Assembly (NCBI GenBank): GCA_030263395.1
Contig: SZOW01000013.1
Coordinates: forward strand, 1 to 64,000
Direction: 5' to 3'
DNA: 64,000 bases
DNA from: QUBU01 sp014337915
GTDB lineage: Bacteria > Pseudomonadota > Gammaproteobacteria > Steroidobacterales > GCA-2729495
Shown here: positions 39,625-48,012 of the stretch, piece by piece
Layout of the letters: every line of letters begins with the position of its first letter
Numbering within the stretch: position 1 is the first letter of the stretch
Position numbers and translations under genes: made by a program
The notes under the pieces: model-generated
Database searches by the model: none
Told to the model about the DNA's origin: nothing
The model's input: the letters and a program-made list of their open reading frames with translations, nothing else

Positions 39625-42516
39625 TCACTGCAGCGGCGACGCACGCCAGTCGGCCGTGCGGGCGCAGGGGCTGGCGGCGTTGCCATGGGTGCCACAGTCG
39701 GGTGCTTCCCAGGCGATGTCGTAGGCCGGCCAGTAGGTCTGGTCCAGCTTCAGGGTCAGCACCTCGGTGAAGCCGTTCCAGCTGACGGTCGTCAGGCGCA
39801 CGGAGGCGCGATCGGGCCTGCCGCGCACGGCGGCGCTGAAAGCGTCGAGGTCCGGCAGCGGCTGGCCGTCGACTTCGACGATGCGCCGGCCTGCCAGCAG
39901 CCCGAAGCGCGATGCCGGCGAGCCATAGGCGAAGAACGCGACGTAGACACCGTAAGGCTCCACGGCGCGCTGCGCCGCCATGTCGCGGTACGGCGCCTGC
40001 AGCAGCGCACCGGCCCACATCATGGCGCGACGCACGCCGCTGCCACCAAGGGCGACGGTCGGCAACGGCAGGGACTGTACCTGGCCGTCGCGCAACAGCA
40101 GCAGATCCACCTGTTCCCGCTGCGCGGCGCGCTCGGCTTCGCGATAGCGCGTCACCGGCTGCCCGTCGATGGCGAGCAGCAGGTCGCCCGGCTGCAGCAG
40201 CCTTGCGGCCGGCGTGCCGGCCACGGTTCGCAGCACGCTCAGCAGCTGCGGCCGCAGCGGGTCATGCTCCTGCAGGCGCCGCACCCACTCCTCAGTCAGG
40301 CCAAGCTCGCGGGCGTTGGCCAGTGGCACCTGGCCCCATTCCACCTCCAGCGAGCGCAGTTCGCGCTGCTCGCGGGCCAGGTCGACGAGCTCGCGCACCA
40401 GGTCCACGGGTATGCCGCGGTTCTCCTGCGCGGCATCGCCGCTGCCCTGGAAGGAAAAGCTCGACCACAGCGCCGTGACGTCGCCACGCCGGTCGAGGAT
40501 GACGCCGTCGAAGTCCGACGGGCCGTTGACCAGGTCCAGCGTCTCGAGGTTGCTCTCGCGGAAGCGCATGGTGCGCGACAGCGGATACTGCACGGCATCC
40601 ACTGAGGACACCTCGGTGTTGCGGAACACCAGCGAGAAATCCGGGCGCAGGCCCACCACCTGCACGGCATCGCCGGGGCCGGGCTGGCCCTTCGCCAGGC
40701 TCGCGGCGCGCACCGGCGTGTCGCCGACCAGCGCTGGATCGTAGGCCACCAGCGCCAGGTTGTGCGTCGGGTGGAGGTAGACCACGCGGCCGGGCACCTC
40801 GAGGTTGCCGCCGAAGGTGATCTGCACGTCACCCATGGCCTCGGGGACGGTGTTGCGGTCCACCACCACGAAGCCACGTGCGGTGTCCACCACCAGGCCG
40901 GTGCCGTAGTAGTGACGCTCGGCCACGCCCGAGATGGTGTAGGGCATGTCGAACTTCACCATGACCAGCGAGGCGGCCATGCGGTCGAGACGCTGGTCGC
41001 GCTGGGCCGCGAAGCGCGTCGAGCGCGGTGTCGGCGCCGCCGCCGCCGGGCCCGCCGCCAGTGCCCGGCAGGGCCATAGGCCGCTCTGGTCGTTGCGCCG
41101 GCAGCGTTGCGCGGGAAACCAGCGGCGATCCATACGGATCACGCGCAGCTTGCTGGTGGTCGGATCCTCGAGGGCGTAGAAGCGCACCGCGGCGCGCTGG
41201 CGGTCCGCCAGTGTCGCCAGCACCGCCTCCAGGCTGTCGAGGTCGTTCACCGGCCGGTCGTCGACGCTGACGATGACGGCCGCCCGGGGAATCGCCGCGG
41301 TGCCGAACACATAGCCCGGGTTGGCGACGTAGATCCCGGAAGCCGGGCGGTTGTAGTGCCGAGCGAGCTGCAGCGACAGCGGGTGGACCACCGCGTCGCC
41401 GAACTCCAGGTACTCTGCCGGCGCGACGGCGTCGAGGTCCTGCACGCCGATCGACAGCTCCAGCGGCGTGCCACCGCGCTCCACGCTGACCGCTACCGGC
41501 TGGCCCACCGCATCGTCGAGGATGGCCTCCAGCGGCACGAACTCCGCCACGTCGCGGCCCTGCACCTGCACCAGCACATCACCCACCTGCAGCTTGCCGT
41601 CAGCGTTACCGCCGGGAATCACCTGATTGACCACCAGCATGCCGGTCTGGCCGGGGAAGCGCTGGCGAAAGCGCGCTTCGGTCGCCTCGCGCAGCCCCAG
41701 CCGGCGCAACTCGTCGTAGGGCTGCTGGGTGAAGATCGCCGCCAGATAGCCACGCTTTACCGGCCGGCCGGCGCGTACCAGGTCGAGCGCGCGGGTCACG
41801 CGGTCCAGCGGCAGGAAGAAACTGGTGGCCGCGCCGCTGCTGCCGCCGGCGTTGAGCGCCACGGCGCGGCCGTCGATGTCGATGACCGGCGAGCCGGAGG
41901 AACCGCCCGAGGTGCTGGAAGCGGCCTGCAGGTAGAAGGTGTTGAAGTCGTTGTAGTTGCCGCGCCCGTAGTCGGGCGCCGGCCGGCGCAGGCGGGCAAT
42001 GGTGCCGGAGAGGATGGAAAGCTGCTCGCCGGCATCGTTGCCGACCACGCGGATCTCGCGGCCGAGCCGCGCCCGCTCCGGTGCCAGTGGGATCTCGGCG
42101 GGCCTGATATAGCGCAGCTTCGCCGGGTCGTAGCGGAAGAAGCCGAAGTCATGCACCGGGTCACGGTACACCGGCGTCAGCTCCACCTCTTCCTGGTTGA
42201 CGAACAGCGCCTCGGCACGCACCGGTCCGGCCGAGACCACGTGCCGGTTGGTGAGGATCAGCCCGTTGCGGGCATCGACCACGAATCCGGTGGCCTGCGC
42301 CGACTCGTTCCAGCCAGTATCGAAGGCGCGGGTGGCGTCGACCTTGATCGCCACCACGCCGGAGGCGATGCGCTCCAGCGTCTGGCGCCAGGCAACGGAC
42401 TCCCCGTTCTCGCCGTCGGCGGCCAGCGCAGGCGCTGCGAGCGCCAGCAACAGCACGGGCAGGACGCGGCGGCGCCAGGCGCGCCCGGTGGCGGTCTCCC
42501 TGCCGCTGCCGGTCAC
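39625..42516 (-). CDS. Tandem-domain HtrA-type serine protease with PDZ domains (Nma111-like layout)
   Basis: A 963-residue exported protein (signal peptide to about residue 33). The N-terminal trypsin-like domain is complete: His92 (TNRHVV), Asp123 (VHDFGFF) and Ser207 (GGSSGSPV). PDZ domains follow near 270-440. A second protease-like domain (about 515-730) is degenerate, with DRNTV in place of the DRHTV-like site, HPTHN for the Asp site and no GxSGG serine motif. More PDZ sequence fills the C-terminus. The arrangement mirrors yeast Nma111/Ynm3 and is about twice the size of DegP. The start codon overlaps the stop of the upstream kinase gene (ATGA). Confidence 0.85.
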   Translation of the reverse strand: MTGSGRETATGRAWRRRVLPVLLLALAAPALAADGENGESVAWRQTLERIASGVVAIKVDATRAFDTGWNESAQATGFVVDARNGLILTNRHVVSAGPVRAEALFVNQEEVELTPVYRDPVHDFGFFRYDPAKLRYIRPAEIPLAPERARLGREIRVVGNDAGEQLSILSGTIARLRRPAPDYGRGNYNDFNTFYLQAASSTSGGSSGSPVIDIDGRAVALNAGGSSGAATSFFLPLDRVTRALDLVRAGRPVKRGYLAAIFTQQPYDELRRLGLREATEARFRQRFPGQTGMLVVNQVIPGGNADGKLQVGDVLVQVQGRDVAEFVPLEAILDDAVGQPVAVSVERGGTPLELSIGVQDLDAVAPAEYLEFGDAVVHPLSLQLARHYNRPASGIYVANPGYVFGTAAIPRAAVIVSVDDRPVNDLDSLEAVLATLADRQRAAVRFYALEDPTTSKLRVIRMDRRWFPAQRCRRNDQSGLWPCRALAAGPAAAAPTPRSTRFAAQRDQRLDRMAASLVMVKFDMPYTISGVAERHYYGTGLVVDTARGFVVVDRNTVPEAMGDVQITFGGNLEVPGRVVYLHPTHNLALVAYDPALVGDTPVRAASLAKGQPGPGDAVQVVGLRPDFSLVFRNTEVSSVDAVQYPLSRTMRFRESNLETLDLVNGPSDFDGVILDRRGDVTALWSSFSFQGSGDAAQENRGIPVDLVRELVDLAREQRELRSLEVEWGQVPLANARELGLTEEWVRRLQEHDPLRPQLLSVLRTVAGTPAARLLQPGDLLLAIDGQPVTRYREAERAAQREQVDLLLLRDGQVQSLPLPTVALGGSGVRRAMMWAGALLQAPYRDMAAQRAVEPYGVYVAFFAYGSPASRFGLLAGRRIVEVDGQPLPDLDAFSAAVRGRPDRASVRLTTVSWNGFTEVLTLKLDQTYWPAYDIAWEAPDCGTHGNAASPCARTADWRASPLQ

Positions 42517-43451
42517 AGCGCGATGGCCTGGCCGAAAGCCGCGCGATAGTCCGCCGCCAGCGAAGCCGGCGTGAAACCGTGGTTCTGCGTGCCCTGCTGC
42601 GCGATCTTCAGCGCCCCGATCAGCGAGGCCAGCCGGCCGGTCTCCTCCCAGGGCAGGTTGCGGCTGATGCCATGCAGGAGACCGGCGCGGTATGCATCAC
42701 CGCAGCCGGTCGGGTCGGCGATTCTGGCAGGTGCCACCGGCGGGATGTCGATGCGCCGGCCAGCGGCGAAAATCGTCGACCCCTCGCCACCGCGGGTGAT
42801 GACCAGAGCACGTACCCGGCTGGCGATCTCAGCTTCGCTCCAGCCGCTGCGCTCGGTGAGCAGGCGACCCTCGTAGTCGTTCACGGTCACCCAGGCGGCC
42901 TGGTCGATGAAGCGGCGCAGTTCGTCGCCGTCGAACATCGGCAGCCCCTGGCCGGGGTCGAACATCCAGGGGATGCCGGCGGCGGCGAACTGCGCGGCGT
43001 GGTCGACCATGCCCTGGCGCCCGTCCGGGGAGACCACGCCGATGGCGATGCCGGCGGACGCAGGCACGCGGTTCAGGTGCGAGTGCTCCATCGCACCGGG
43101 ATGGAAGGCCGTGATCTGGTTGGCGTCGAGATCGGTGGTGATGTAGGCCTGCGCGGTCAGCGCCTCGGGAATCGCCGTGATGTAGCGCTGCTCGAGCCCG
43201 TGCGCGGCGAGCCGTGCGCGATAGCGGTCGAAGTCGCGGCCGACGGTGGCCATGATCAGCGGCTCGCCGCCGAGGAGCCTGAGGTTGTAGGCGATGTTGC
43301 CGGCGCAGCCACCGAGTTCCTGGCGCATCTCGGGCACCAGAAAGGCGACGTTCAGGATGTGGATCTGGTCCGGCAGGATGTGGTCGCGGAAGCGGCCACG
43401 GAACACCATGATGTTGTCGTAGGCCATCGAGCCGCAGATCAGTACGGACAT
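42513..43451 (-). CDS. PfkB-family carbohydrate/nucleoside kinase (adenosine kinase-like)
   Basis: A 312-residue kinase. PfkB signature 1 is GGCAGNIAYNLRLLGGEP (about residues 46-63); signature 2 near the C-terminus is DPTGCGDAYRAGLLHG, with the catalytic aspartate in TGCGDA. The order and the start VLICGSMAYDNIMVF are nearest to adenosine-kinase-like members. The phosphate acceptor (adenosine, ribose or other) is not settled. Start 43451 has GGAGGAAATGC just upstream. It is coupled to the protease gene by a 4-base overlap and lies 19 bases after gcvPB. Confidence 0.82.
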   Translation of the reverse strand: MSVLICGSMAYDNIMVFRGRFRDHILPDQIHILNVAFLVPEMRQELGGCAGNIAYNLRLLGGEPLIMATVGRDFDRYRARLAAHGLEQRYITAIPEALTAQAYITTDLDANQITAFHPGAMEHSHLNRVPASAGIAIGVVSPDGRQGMVDHAAQFAAAGIPWMFDPGQGLPMFDGDELRRFIDQAAWVTVNDYEGRLLTERSGWSEAEIASRVRALVITRGGEGSTIFAAGRRIDIPPVAPARIADPTGCGDAYRAGLLHGISRNLPWEETGRLASLIGALKIAQQGTQNHGFTPASLAADYRAAFGQAIAL

Positions 43452-43470
43452 GCATTTCCTCCGGGTGGGA

Positions 43471-44952
43471 TCAGGCGCCGGCCGGCGGGCGCGGCTTGCT
43501 CTGCCAGGTGAGGTCGAGATCCTTGGCTGCGCGCACGTCGTCGAGGCGCCGCACCGGCGTGCGCCGCGGCGCCGCCTTGACCTCGGCGGCATCGCTGCGC
43601 GCCAGGTCGCGGATCTCCAGCATCGCGGCGATGAAGCCGTCGAGTTCCTCGCGGCACTCGGTCTCGGTGGGTTCGATCAGCAGGCACTCGGGCACCAGCA
43701 GCGGGAAATAGGTGGTCGGCGCGTGGAAGCCGCGGTCGAGCAGCGCCTTGGCGAAGTCCATGGCGGTGACGCCGGTTTCGCGCGCGATGCCCTTCAGGGA
43801 GATGATGAACTCGTGGCTGGCACGCCGTTCGGGATAGGCGACTTCGAAACCGGCCGCGCGCAGCCGCACCATCAGGTAGTTGGCATTGAGCGTGGCATGG
43901 CCGGACACCCGGCGCATGCCTTCGGCGCCCAGCATGCGCATGTAGACGTAGGCCCGCAGCAGGATGCCGGTGTTGCCCATGAAGGCCGAGAGGCGGCCGA
44001 TGGACGCCGGCCGCTCACGCTCGGTCAGCCAGACATAGGCAGCAGCGCGCCGGCCGACGATGGGCACCGGCAGGTAGGGCTCGAGGCGCGTATTCACGGC
44101 GACGACGCCCGCGCCCGGCCCGCCGCCGCCATGGGGCGTGGAGAAGGTCTTGTGCAGGTTGATGTGCACCACGTCGAAGCCCATGGTGGCCGGCAGCGCC
44201 CGGCCGAGGATGGCATTGAGGTTGGCCCCGTCGTAGTAGAGCAGGCCGCCGGCGCCATGGACGATCGCCGCCAGTTCCTCGATGCGCCGCTCGAAGACAC
44301 CGAGCGTCGAGGGATTGGTGAGCATGATGCCCGCAGTGTCGGGCCCGACGGCGGCGCGCAGTGCCTCGAGGTCGACGTCGCCCTGCGCATCAGTGGGGAT
44401 CTCGCGCACCTCGTAGCCGCACATGGTGGCGGTGGCCGGGTTGGTACCGTGGGCCGCATCGGGCACGATGATCACGCGGCGCGCACTGTCACCACGCGCC
44501 TGGTGGTAGGCGCGGATCATGGCCACGCCGGCGTACTCGCCCTGGGCGCCAGCCATCGGCGTCAGCGACACGCCACTCATGCCGGTCACGCTCTTCAGCA
44601 TCTCCTGCAGCTCGAAGAGGCAGGCGAGCACCCCCTGGCCATGCTCCTCCGCCGCCAGCGGGTGGCGCCCGAGGAAGCCGGGCAGCATGGCCAGCCGGTT
44701 CGACGCCCGCGGGTTGTACTTCATGGTGCAGGAGCCGAGCGGATAGAAATGCGTGTCGATGGAGAAGTTCAGCTGCGACAGCCGCGTGAAGTGCCGCACC
44801 ACCTGCAGCTCGGACACCTCCGGCAGCAGCGGCGGCGTGCTGCGCAGCGCGGCAGCGGGCAGGTCGCCGACCTCCGCCGTCGCGGTCGGTGCATGCGAGG
44901 GCGCGCGCCGGCCGGGCCGCGAGTGCTCGAAGATGACCGGTTCGGGCTGCAT
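43471..44952 (-). CDS. gcvPB: Glycine dehydrogenase (decarboxylating) subunit 2
   Basis: A 493-residue PLP subunit of the glycine cleavage P-protein. The PLP lysine is in VVHINLHKTFSTPHGGGGPG. Other family blocks are NFSIDTHFYPLGSCTMKYNP, VPDAAHGTNPATATMCG and LLVPECLLIEPTETE. Its ATG overlaps the gcvPA stop (TGATG), so the two subunits are translated in step. The split P-protein is characteristic of Gram-positive bacteria, archaea and some proteobacteria. Confidence 0.95.
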   Translation of the reverse strand: MQPEPVIFEHSRPGRRAPSHAPTATAEVGDLPAAALRSTPPLLPEVSELQVVRHFTRLSQLNFSIDTHFYPLGSCTMKYNPRASNRLAMLPGFLGRHPLAAEEHGQGVLACLFELQEMLKSVTGMSGVSLTPMAGAQGEYAGVAMIRAYHQARGDSARRVIIVPDAAHGTNPATATMCGYEVREIPTDAQGDVDLEALRAAVGPDTAGIMLTNPSTLGVFERRIEELAAIVHGAGGLLYYDGANLNAILGRALPATMGFDVVHINLHKTFSTPHGGGGPGAGVVAVNTRLEPYLPVPIVGRRAAAYVWLTERERPASIGRLSAFMGNTGILLRAYVYMRMLGAEGMRRVSGHATLNANYLMVRLRAAGFEVAYPERRASHEFIISLKGIARETGVTAMDFAKALLDRGFHAPTTYFPLLVPECLLIEPTETECREELDGFIAAMLEIRDLARSDAAEVKAAPRRTPVRRLDDVRAAKDLDLTWQSKPRPPAGA

Positions 44953-46325
44953 CAGGCGGATCCCCGGGTGGCAGGCCGGGCCAGCAGCTCGGCCAGGCTG
45001 CGGGCATAGGCGTCGATGTCGGCGGCGCTGCGCGTCTCGGTGGCGCAGACCAGCAGGGCGTTGCCGAACTCCGGATAGTCGGCCGTGAGGTCGTAACCGC
45101 CGAGGATGCCGGCTGCGGACAGGCCGGCCAGCAGCGGCGCCACCGGTCGCTCGAAACGCAGCACCGCCTCGTGGCAGTACGGCTCGAAGGCCAGCGACAC
45201 GCCGGGCAGCGCGGTGAGTGCCTGCACCAGGCTGCGGGTGTTGGCGTGGCACTGGGCCGCGACGCGCCGCAGGCCCTCGGCGCCGAGCAGCGACATGAAG
45301 ATCGTCGCGCCGGTGACCATCAGGCCCTGGTTGGTGCAGATGTTGGAAGTCGCCTTGGAGCGGCGGATGTGCTGCTCGCGGGCCTGCAACGTCAGCGTGA
45401 AGCCGGGGCGGCCGTCGATGTCGACGGTGCGGCCGACGATGCGGCCCGGCATCTGCCGCACCAGCGCCGCGCGGCAGGCCAGGTAGCCGAAGTACGGGCC
45501 ACCCGAGGCGAGCGGGATGCCGAGCGGCTGGCCCTCGCCACAGGCAATGTCGGCGCCGCTACCGCCCCAGCTGCCCGGCGGCTTGAGCAGCGCCAGCAGC
45601 AGCGGGTTGCACACGCCGATGACCAGCATGCCCCGCGCATGAGCCCAGTCGGTGAGTTCGTCGACGGCTTCCAGTGCGCCGAGGAAGGTCGGCTGCTGGA
45701 TGGCGAGCGCGGCGAAGTCGTCGCTGCCAGCATCCCGCAGCGCCTCGAGGTCGGTGCACCCGGCCCCCAGCGGCAGCTCCACCAGTTCGATCCCCTGCCC
45801 CGCCAGCAGGCCGCGCGCCACGGCGCGGAACACCGGCGCGAGCGCGCGCGTAGTCAGCACCCGCCGCGACGTCGACTTGCGGTTGGCGCGCACCGCCATC
45901 AGGCAGGCCTCGGCGAAGGCGGTGGCGCCGTCGTACATCGAGGCATTGGACACCTCGAGGCCGGTGAGGCCCGCCATCATCGACTGGTACTCGTAGATGA
46001 GCTGCAGCGTGCCCTGGCTGGCCTCGGCCTGGTAGGGCGTGTAGGCACTGTAGAACTCGCCGCGGGTGGCGAGCTCCCAGACCGCGGCCGGGATGTAGTG
46101 GTCATAGGCGCCGGCGCCGATGAAGCACAGCGGGCGGCCATCGCTGCTGGCGCGGTCGAGCATCAGCCGCGTCACCTCGGCCTCGGAGAGGCCGGGTCCG
46201 ATCGCCGGCAGGCCGGCGACCGCGAGGCGCGCCGGGATCTCGTCGAACAGGGCATCGATACTGCCGGCGCCGATGACGCCCAGCATCTCGGTGACGTCGC
46301 GGGCCGTATGGGGAATGAAAGGCAA
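44952..46325 (-). CDS. gcvPA: Glycine dehydrogenase (decarboxylating) subunit 1
   Basis: A 457-residue partner of GcvPB. It begins MPFIPHTARDVTEMLGVIG and contains SFIGAG-type residues (CFIGAGAYDHYIPAAV), the YTPYQAEASQGTLQLIYEYQSM block, and SNASMYDGATAFAEA, all hallmarks of this subunit. Together they decarboxylate glycine and pass the aminomethyl group to the lipoyl arm of GcvH. It lies 17 bases after gcvH. Confidence 0.95.
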   Translation of the reverse strand: MPFIPHTARDVTEMLGVIGAGSIDALFDEIPARLAVAGLPAIGPGLSEAEVTRLMLDRASSDGRPLCFIGAGAYDHYIPAAVWELATRGEFYSAYTPYQAEASQGTLQLIYEYQSMMAGLTGLEVSNASMYDGATAFAEACLMAVRANRKSTSRRVLTTRALAPVFRAVARGLLAGQGIELVELPLGAGCTDLEALRDAGSDDFAALAIQQPTFLGALEAVDELTDWAHARGMLVIGVCNPLLLALLKPPGSWGGSGADIACGEGQPLGIPLASGGPYFGYLACRAALVRQMPGRIVGRTVDIDGRPGFTLTLQAREQHIRRSKATSNICTNQGLMVTGATIFMSLLGAEGLRRVAAQCHANTRSLVQALTALPGVSLAFEPYCHEAVLRFERPVAPLLAGLSAAGILGGYDLTADYPEFGNALLVCATETRSAADIDAYARSLAELLARPATRGSA

Positions 46326-46342
46326 GGCAGTGACTCCGGACT

Positions 46343-46729
46343 TCAGCCTTCCGCGGCGAGGACCTGCTGGTAGGCGGCGGCATCGAGCAGGCCCGCCACG
46401 GCCGTGGCCGGTGCGATGCGCAACAGCCAGCCATCGCCATAGGGACTGCTGTTCACCAGCCCTGGCTCCTGCTCCAGGGCGTCGTTGACCGCCACCACGG
46501 TGCCGGCGAGCGGCGCATAGACGTCGGAGGCGGCCTTCACCGACTCCACGACCGCGCAGCCCTGTCCCGCGGCGAGCGTGGCGCCGGCCTCCGGCAACTC
46601 GACGAAGACCAGCTCGCCGAGCTGCTGCTGGGCATGGTCGGTGATGCCCACGACCACGGTCCCGTCACTCTCCTGGCGCAACCACTCGTGGTCGCGGGTG
46701 TACTTCAGTTCCCCTGGCACGGCGCTCAT
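46343..46729 (-). CDS. gcvH: Glycine cleavage system H protein
   Basis: A 128-residue lipoyl carrier. Lipoylation lysine Lys65 lies in VVESVKAASDVYAP, and GDGWLLRI marks the C-terminal part. It shuttles the aminomethyl intermediate between P, T and L proteins. It lies 34 bases after gcvT; the four genes are in the order T-H-PA-PB on the minus strand. Confidence 0.96.
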   Translation of the reverse strand: MSAVPGELKYTRDHEWLRQESDGTVVVGITDHAQQQLGELVFVELPEAGATLAAGQGCAVVESVKAASDVYAPLAGTVVAVNDALEQEPGLVNSSPYGDGWLLRIAPATAVAGLLDAAAYQQVLAAEG

Positions 46730-46763
46730 GGTGTGTCTGCCTCCGCAGCAGTTCCCGGTGTTT

Positions 46764-47855
46764 TCAGCTGACGAGCACGCGGCCGTGCCGCACGAAAGGC
46801 GGACGCAGCAGCCGCGCCGGGCGCAACGCGCCCCGGATCTCGACTTCGCAGGCCCCGGCGGCGGCAACCGGCACGCGCGCCAGGGCGATGGAACAGTTCA
46901 TGGTGGGCGAGAAGCCGCCGCTGGTGACCAGGCCATCGCCGGCGGCGGTGACGACGCGCTGGCCGCGACGCATGACCCCGCGCTCGCCGAGCACCAGGCC
47001 GGCCAGCCGCTGGGCGGGGCCGGCGGCGCGCTCGCGCTCCAGTGCGCCGCGGCCGATGAACGCGCGCCCGGCCGGCTCCCAGGCGACGGTCCAGGCCAGG
47101 CCGGACACCAGCGGCGAGGTCGCCTCATCCATGTCCTGGCCATAGAGGTTCATGCCGGCCTCGAGGCGCAGCGTGTCGCGAGCACCCAGCCCACAGGGCG
47201 CGATGCCCACGGCGAGCGCCGCATCCCAGAAGGCGAGCCCGGCAGCGGCCGGCAACAGCACTTCCCAGCCGTCCTCGCCGGTGTAGCCGGTGCGGCCGAC
47301 GAAGGCATCGCCAGCCTCGGCGGCATGGAAGGGTTCGAGCGCCAGCGCCGCGGCCCGCAGGGATTCGGGCAGCAGCGGCGCGGCGCGTTCGCAGGCCCGC
47401 GGGCCCTGCACCGCCAGCATCACCAGGTCCCTGCGCGGCTGCAGCGCCAGGTCGAAGCCGGCGGCTGCCGCGCTCATCCAGGCGAGATCCTTGTCGCTGG
47501 TGCCGGCATTGACGACCACGCGAAAGGGCGTGGCCGCGCCCGCAACGCGCCGGTAGGCGATGAGGTCGTCTATGACGCCGCCTTCCTCGTTGAGCATGCA
47601 GCTGTAGAGCGCCTGGCCCGGGACGAGGCGCGCCACGTCGTTGGCCAGCAGCCGGCGCAGCCACGCCGTGGCATCGGCCCCGGCCACGTCCACCACCAGC
47701 ATGTGCGAGACGTCGAAGATGCCGGCATCGCGGCGCACCCGATGATGCTCCTCGAGCTGTGAGCCATAGTGCAGCGGCATGTCCCAGCCACCGAAGGGCA
47801 CCATCTGGCCTCCGGCGCCCACATGACGGTCATGCAGTGGCGTGCGCTTCGACAT
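46764..47855 (-). CDS. gcvT: Aminomethyltransferase (glycine cleavage T protein)
   Basis: A 363-residue enzyme releasing ammonia from aminomethyl-lipoyl GcvH and forming 5,10-methylene-tetrahydrofolate. The start KRTPLHDRHVGAGGQMVPFGGWDMPLHYGSQLEEH and the later VSHMLVVDVAGADA and GRTGYTGEDGWE are characteristic. Start 47855 is 16 bases beyond the T-run of a terminator hairpin, so any gcvT transcript must read through that hairpin. Neighbouring ubiI, ubiH, pepP and ygfB reproduce the E. coli gene order. Confidence 0.95.
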   Translation of the reverse strand: MSKRTPLHDRHVGAGGQMVPFGGWDMPLHYGSQLEEHHRVRRDAGIFDVSHMLVVDVAGADATAWLRRLLANDVARLVPGQALYSCMLNEEGGVIDDLIAYRRVAGAATPFRVVVNAGTSDKDLAWMSAAAAGFDLALQPRRDLVMLAVQGPRACERAAPLLPESLRAAALALEPFHAAEAGDAFVGRTGYTGEDGWEVLLPAAAGLAFWDAALAVGIAPCGLGARDTLRLEAGMNLYGQDMDEATSPLVSGLAWTVAWEPAGRAFIGRGALERERAAGPAQRLAGLVLGERGVMRRGQRVVTAAGDGLVTSGGFSPTMNCSIALARVPVAAAGACEVEIRGALRPARLLRPPFVRHGRVLVS

Positions 47856-47870
47856 GGCGGATTCCGAATG

Positions 47871-47902
47871 AAAAAGGGCGGCAGGCTCGAGGTCTGCCGC
47901 CC
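47871..47902 (-). terminator. Rho-independent terminator immediately upstream of gcvT
   Basis: A perfect 9-bp stem GGGCGGCAG/CTGCCGCCC (47894-47902 with 47876-47884) with a 9-base loop, then TTTTT (47875-47871). It could end the ubiH-ubiI transcript, but it is too close to the gcvT start (16 bases) for a separate promoter to fit after it. A transcription attenuator for gcvT is therefore the favoured reading. Confidence 0.75.
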
Positions 47903-47970
47903 CGCTGTCCTGGAAGCTGAGGGATCGGGTCCGGCCTTCCACCGCGATCGCCGGCGATCCGGCGCGTGAT
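47903..47970 (-). promoter_or_regulatory. Candidate glycine-riboswitch-like leader of gcvT
   Basis: Read on the minus strand, GGAAGG (47940-47935), CTCAG (47921-47917) and GGACAG (47910-47905) recur in the order of the glycine aptamer core. CTCAG and GGACAG are six bases apart, as in the consensus. GGATCG upstream can pair with CGATCC just before CTCAG. It deviates elsewhere (no CTCTCAGG, no GCAA), so this is a hypothesis. TAAGAT near 47971-47976 may be a -10. Confidence 0.4.
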
Positions 47971-48012
47971 CTTACGCCATGGCGCCAGCGGCCACCAGCA
48001 ACGCCCGGCCAT

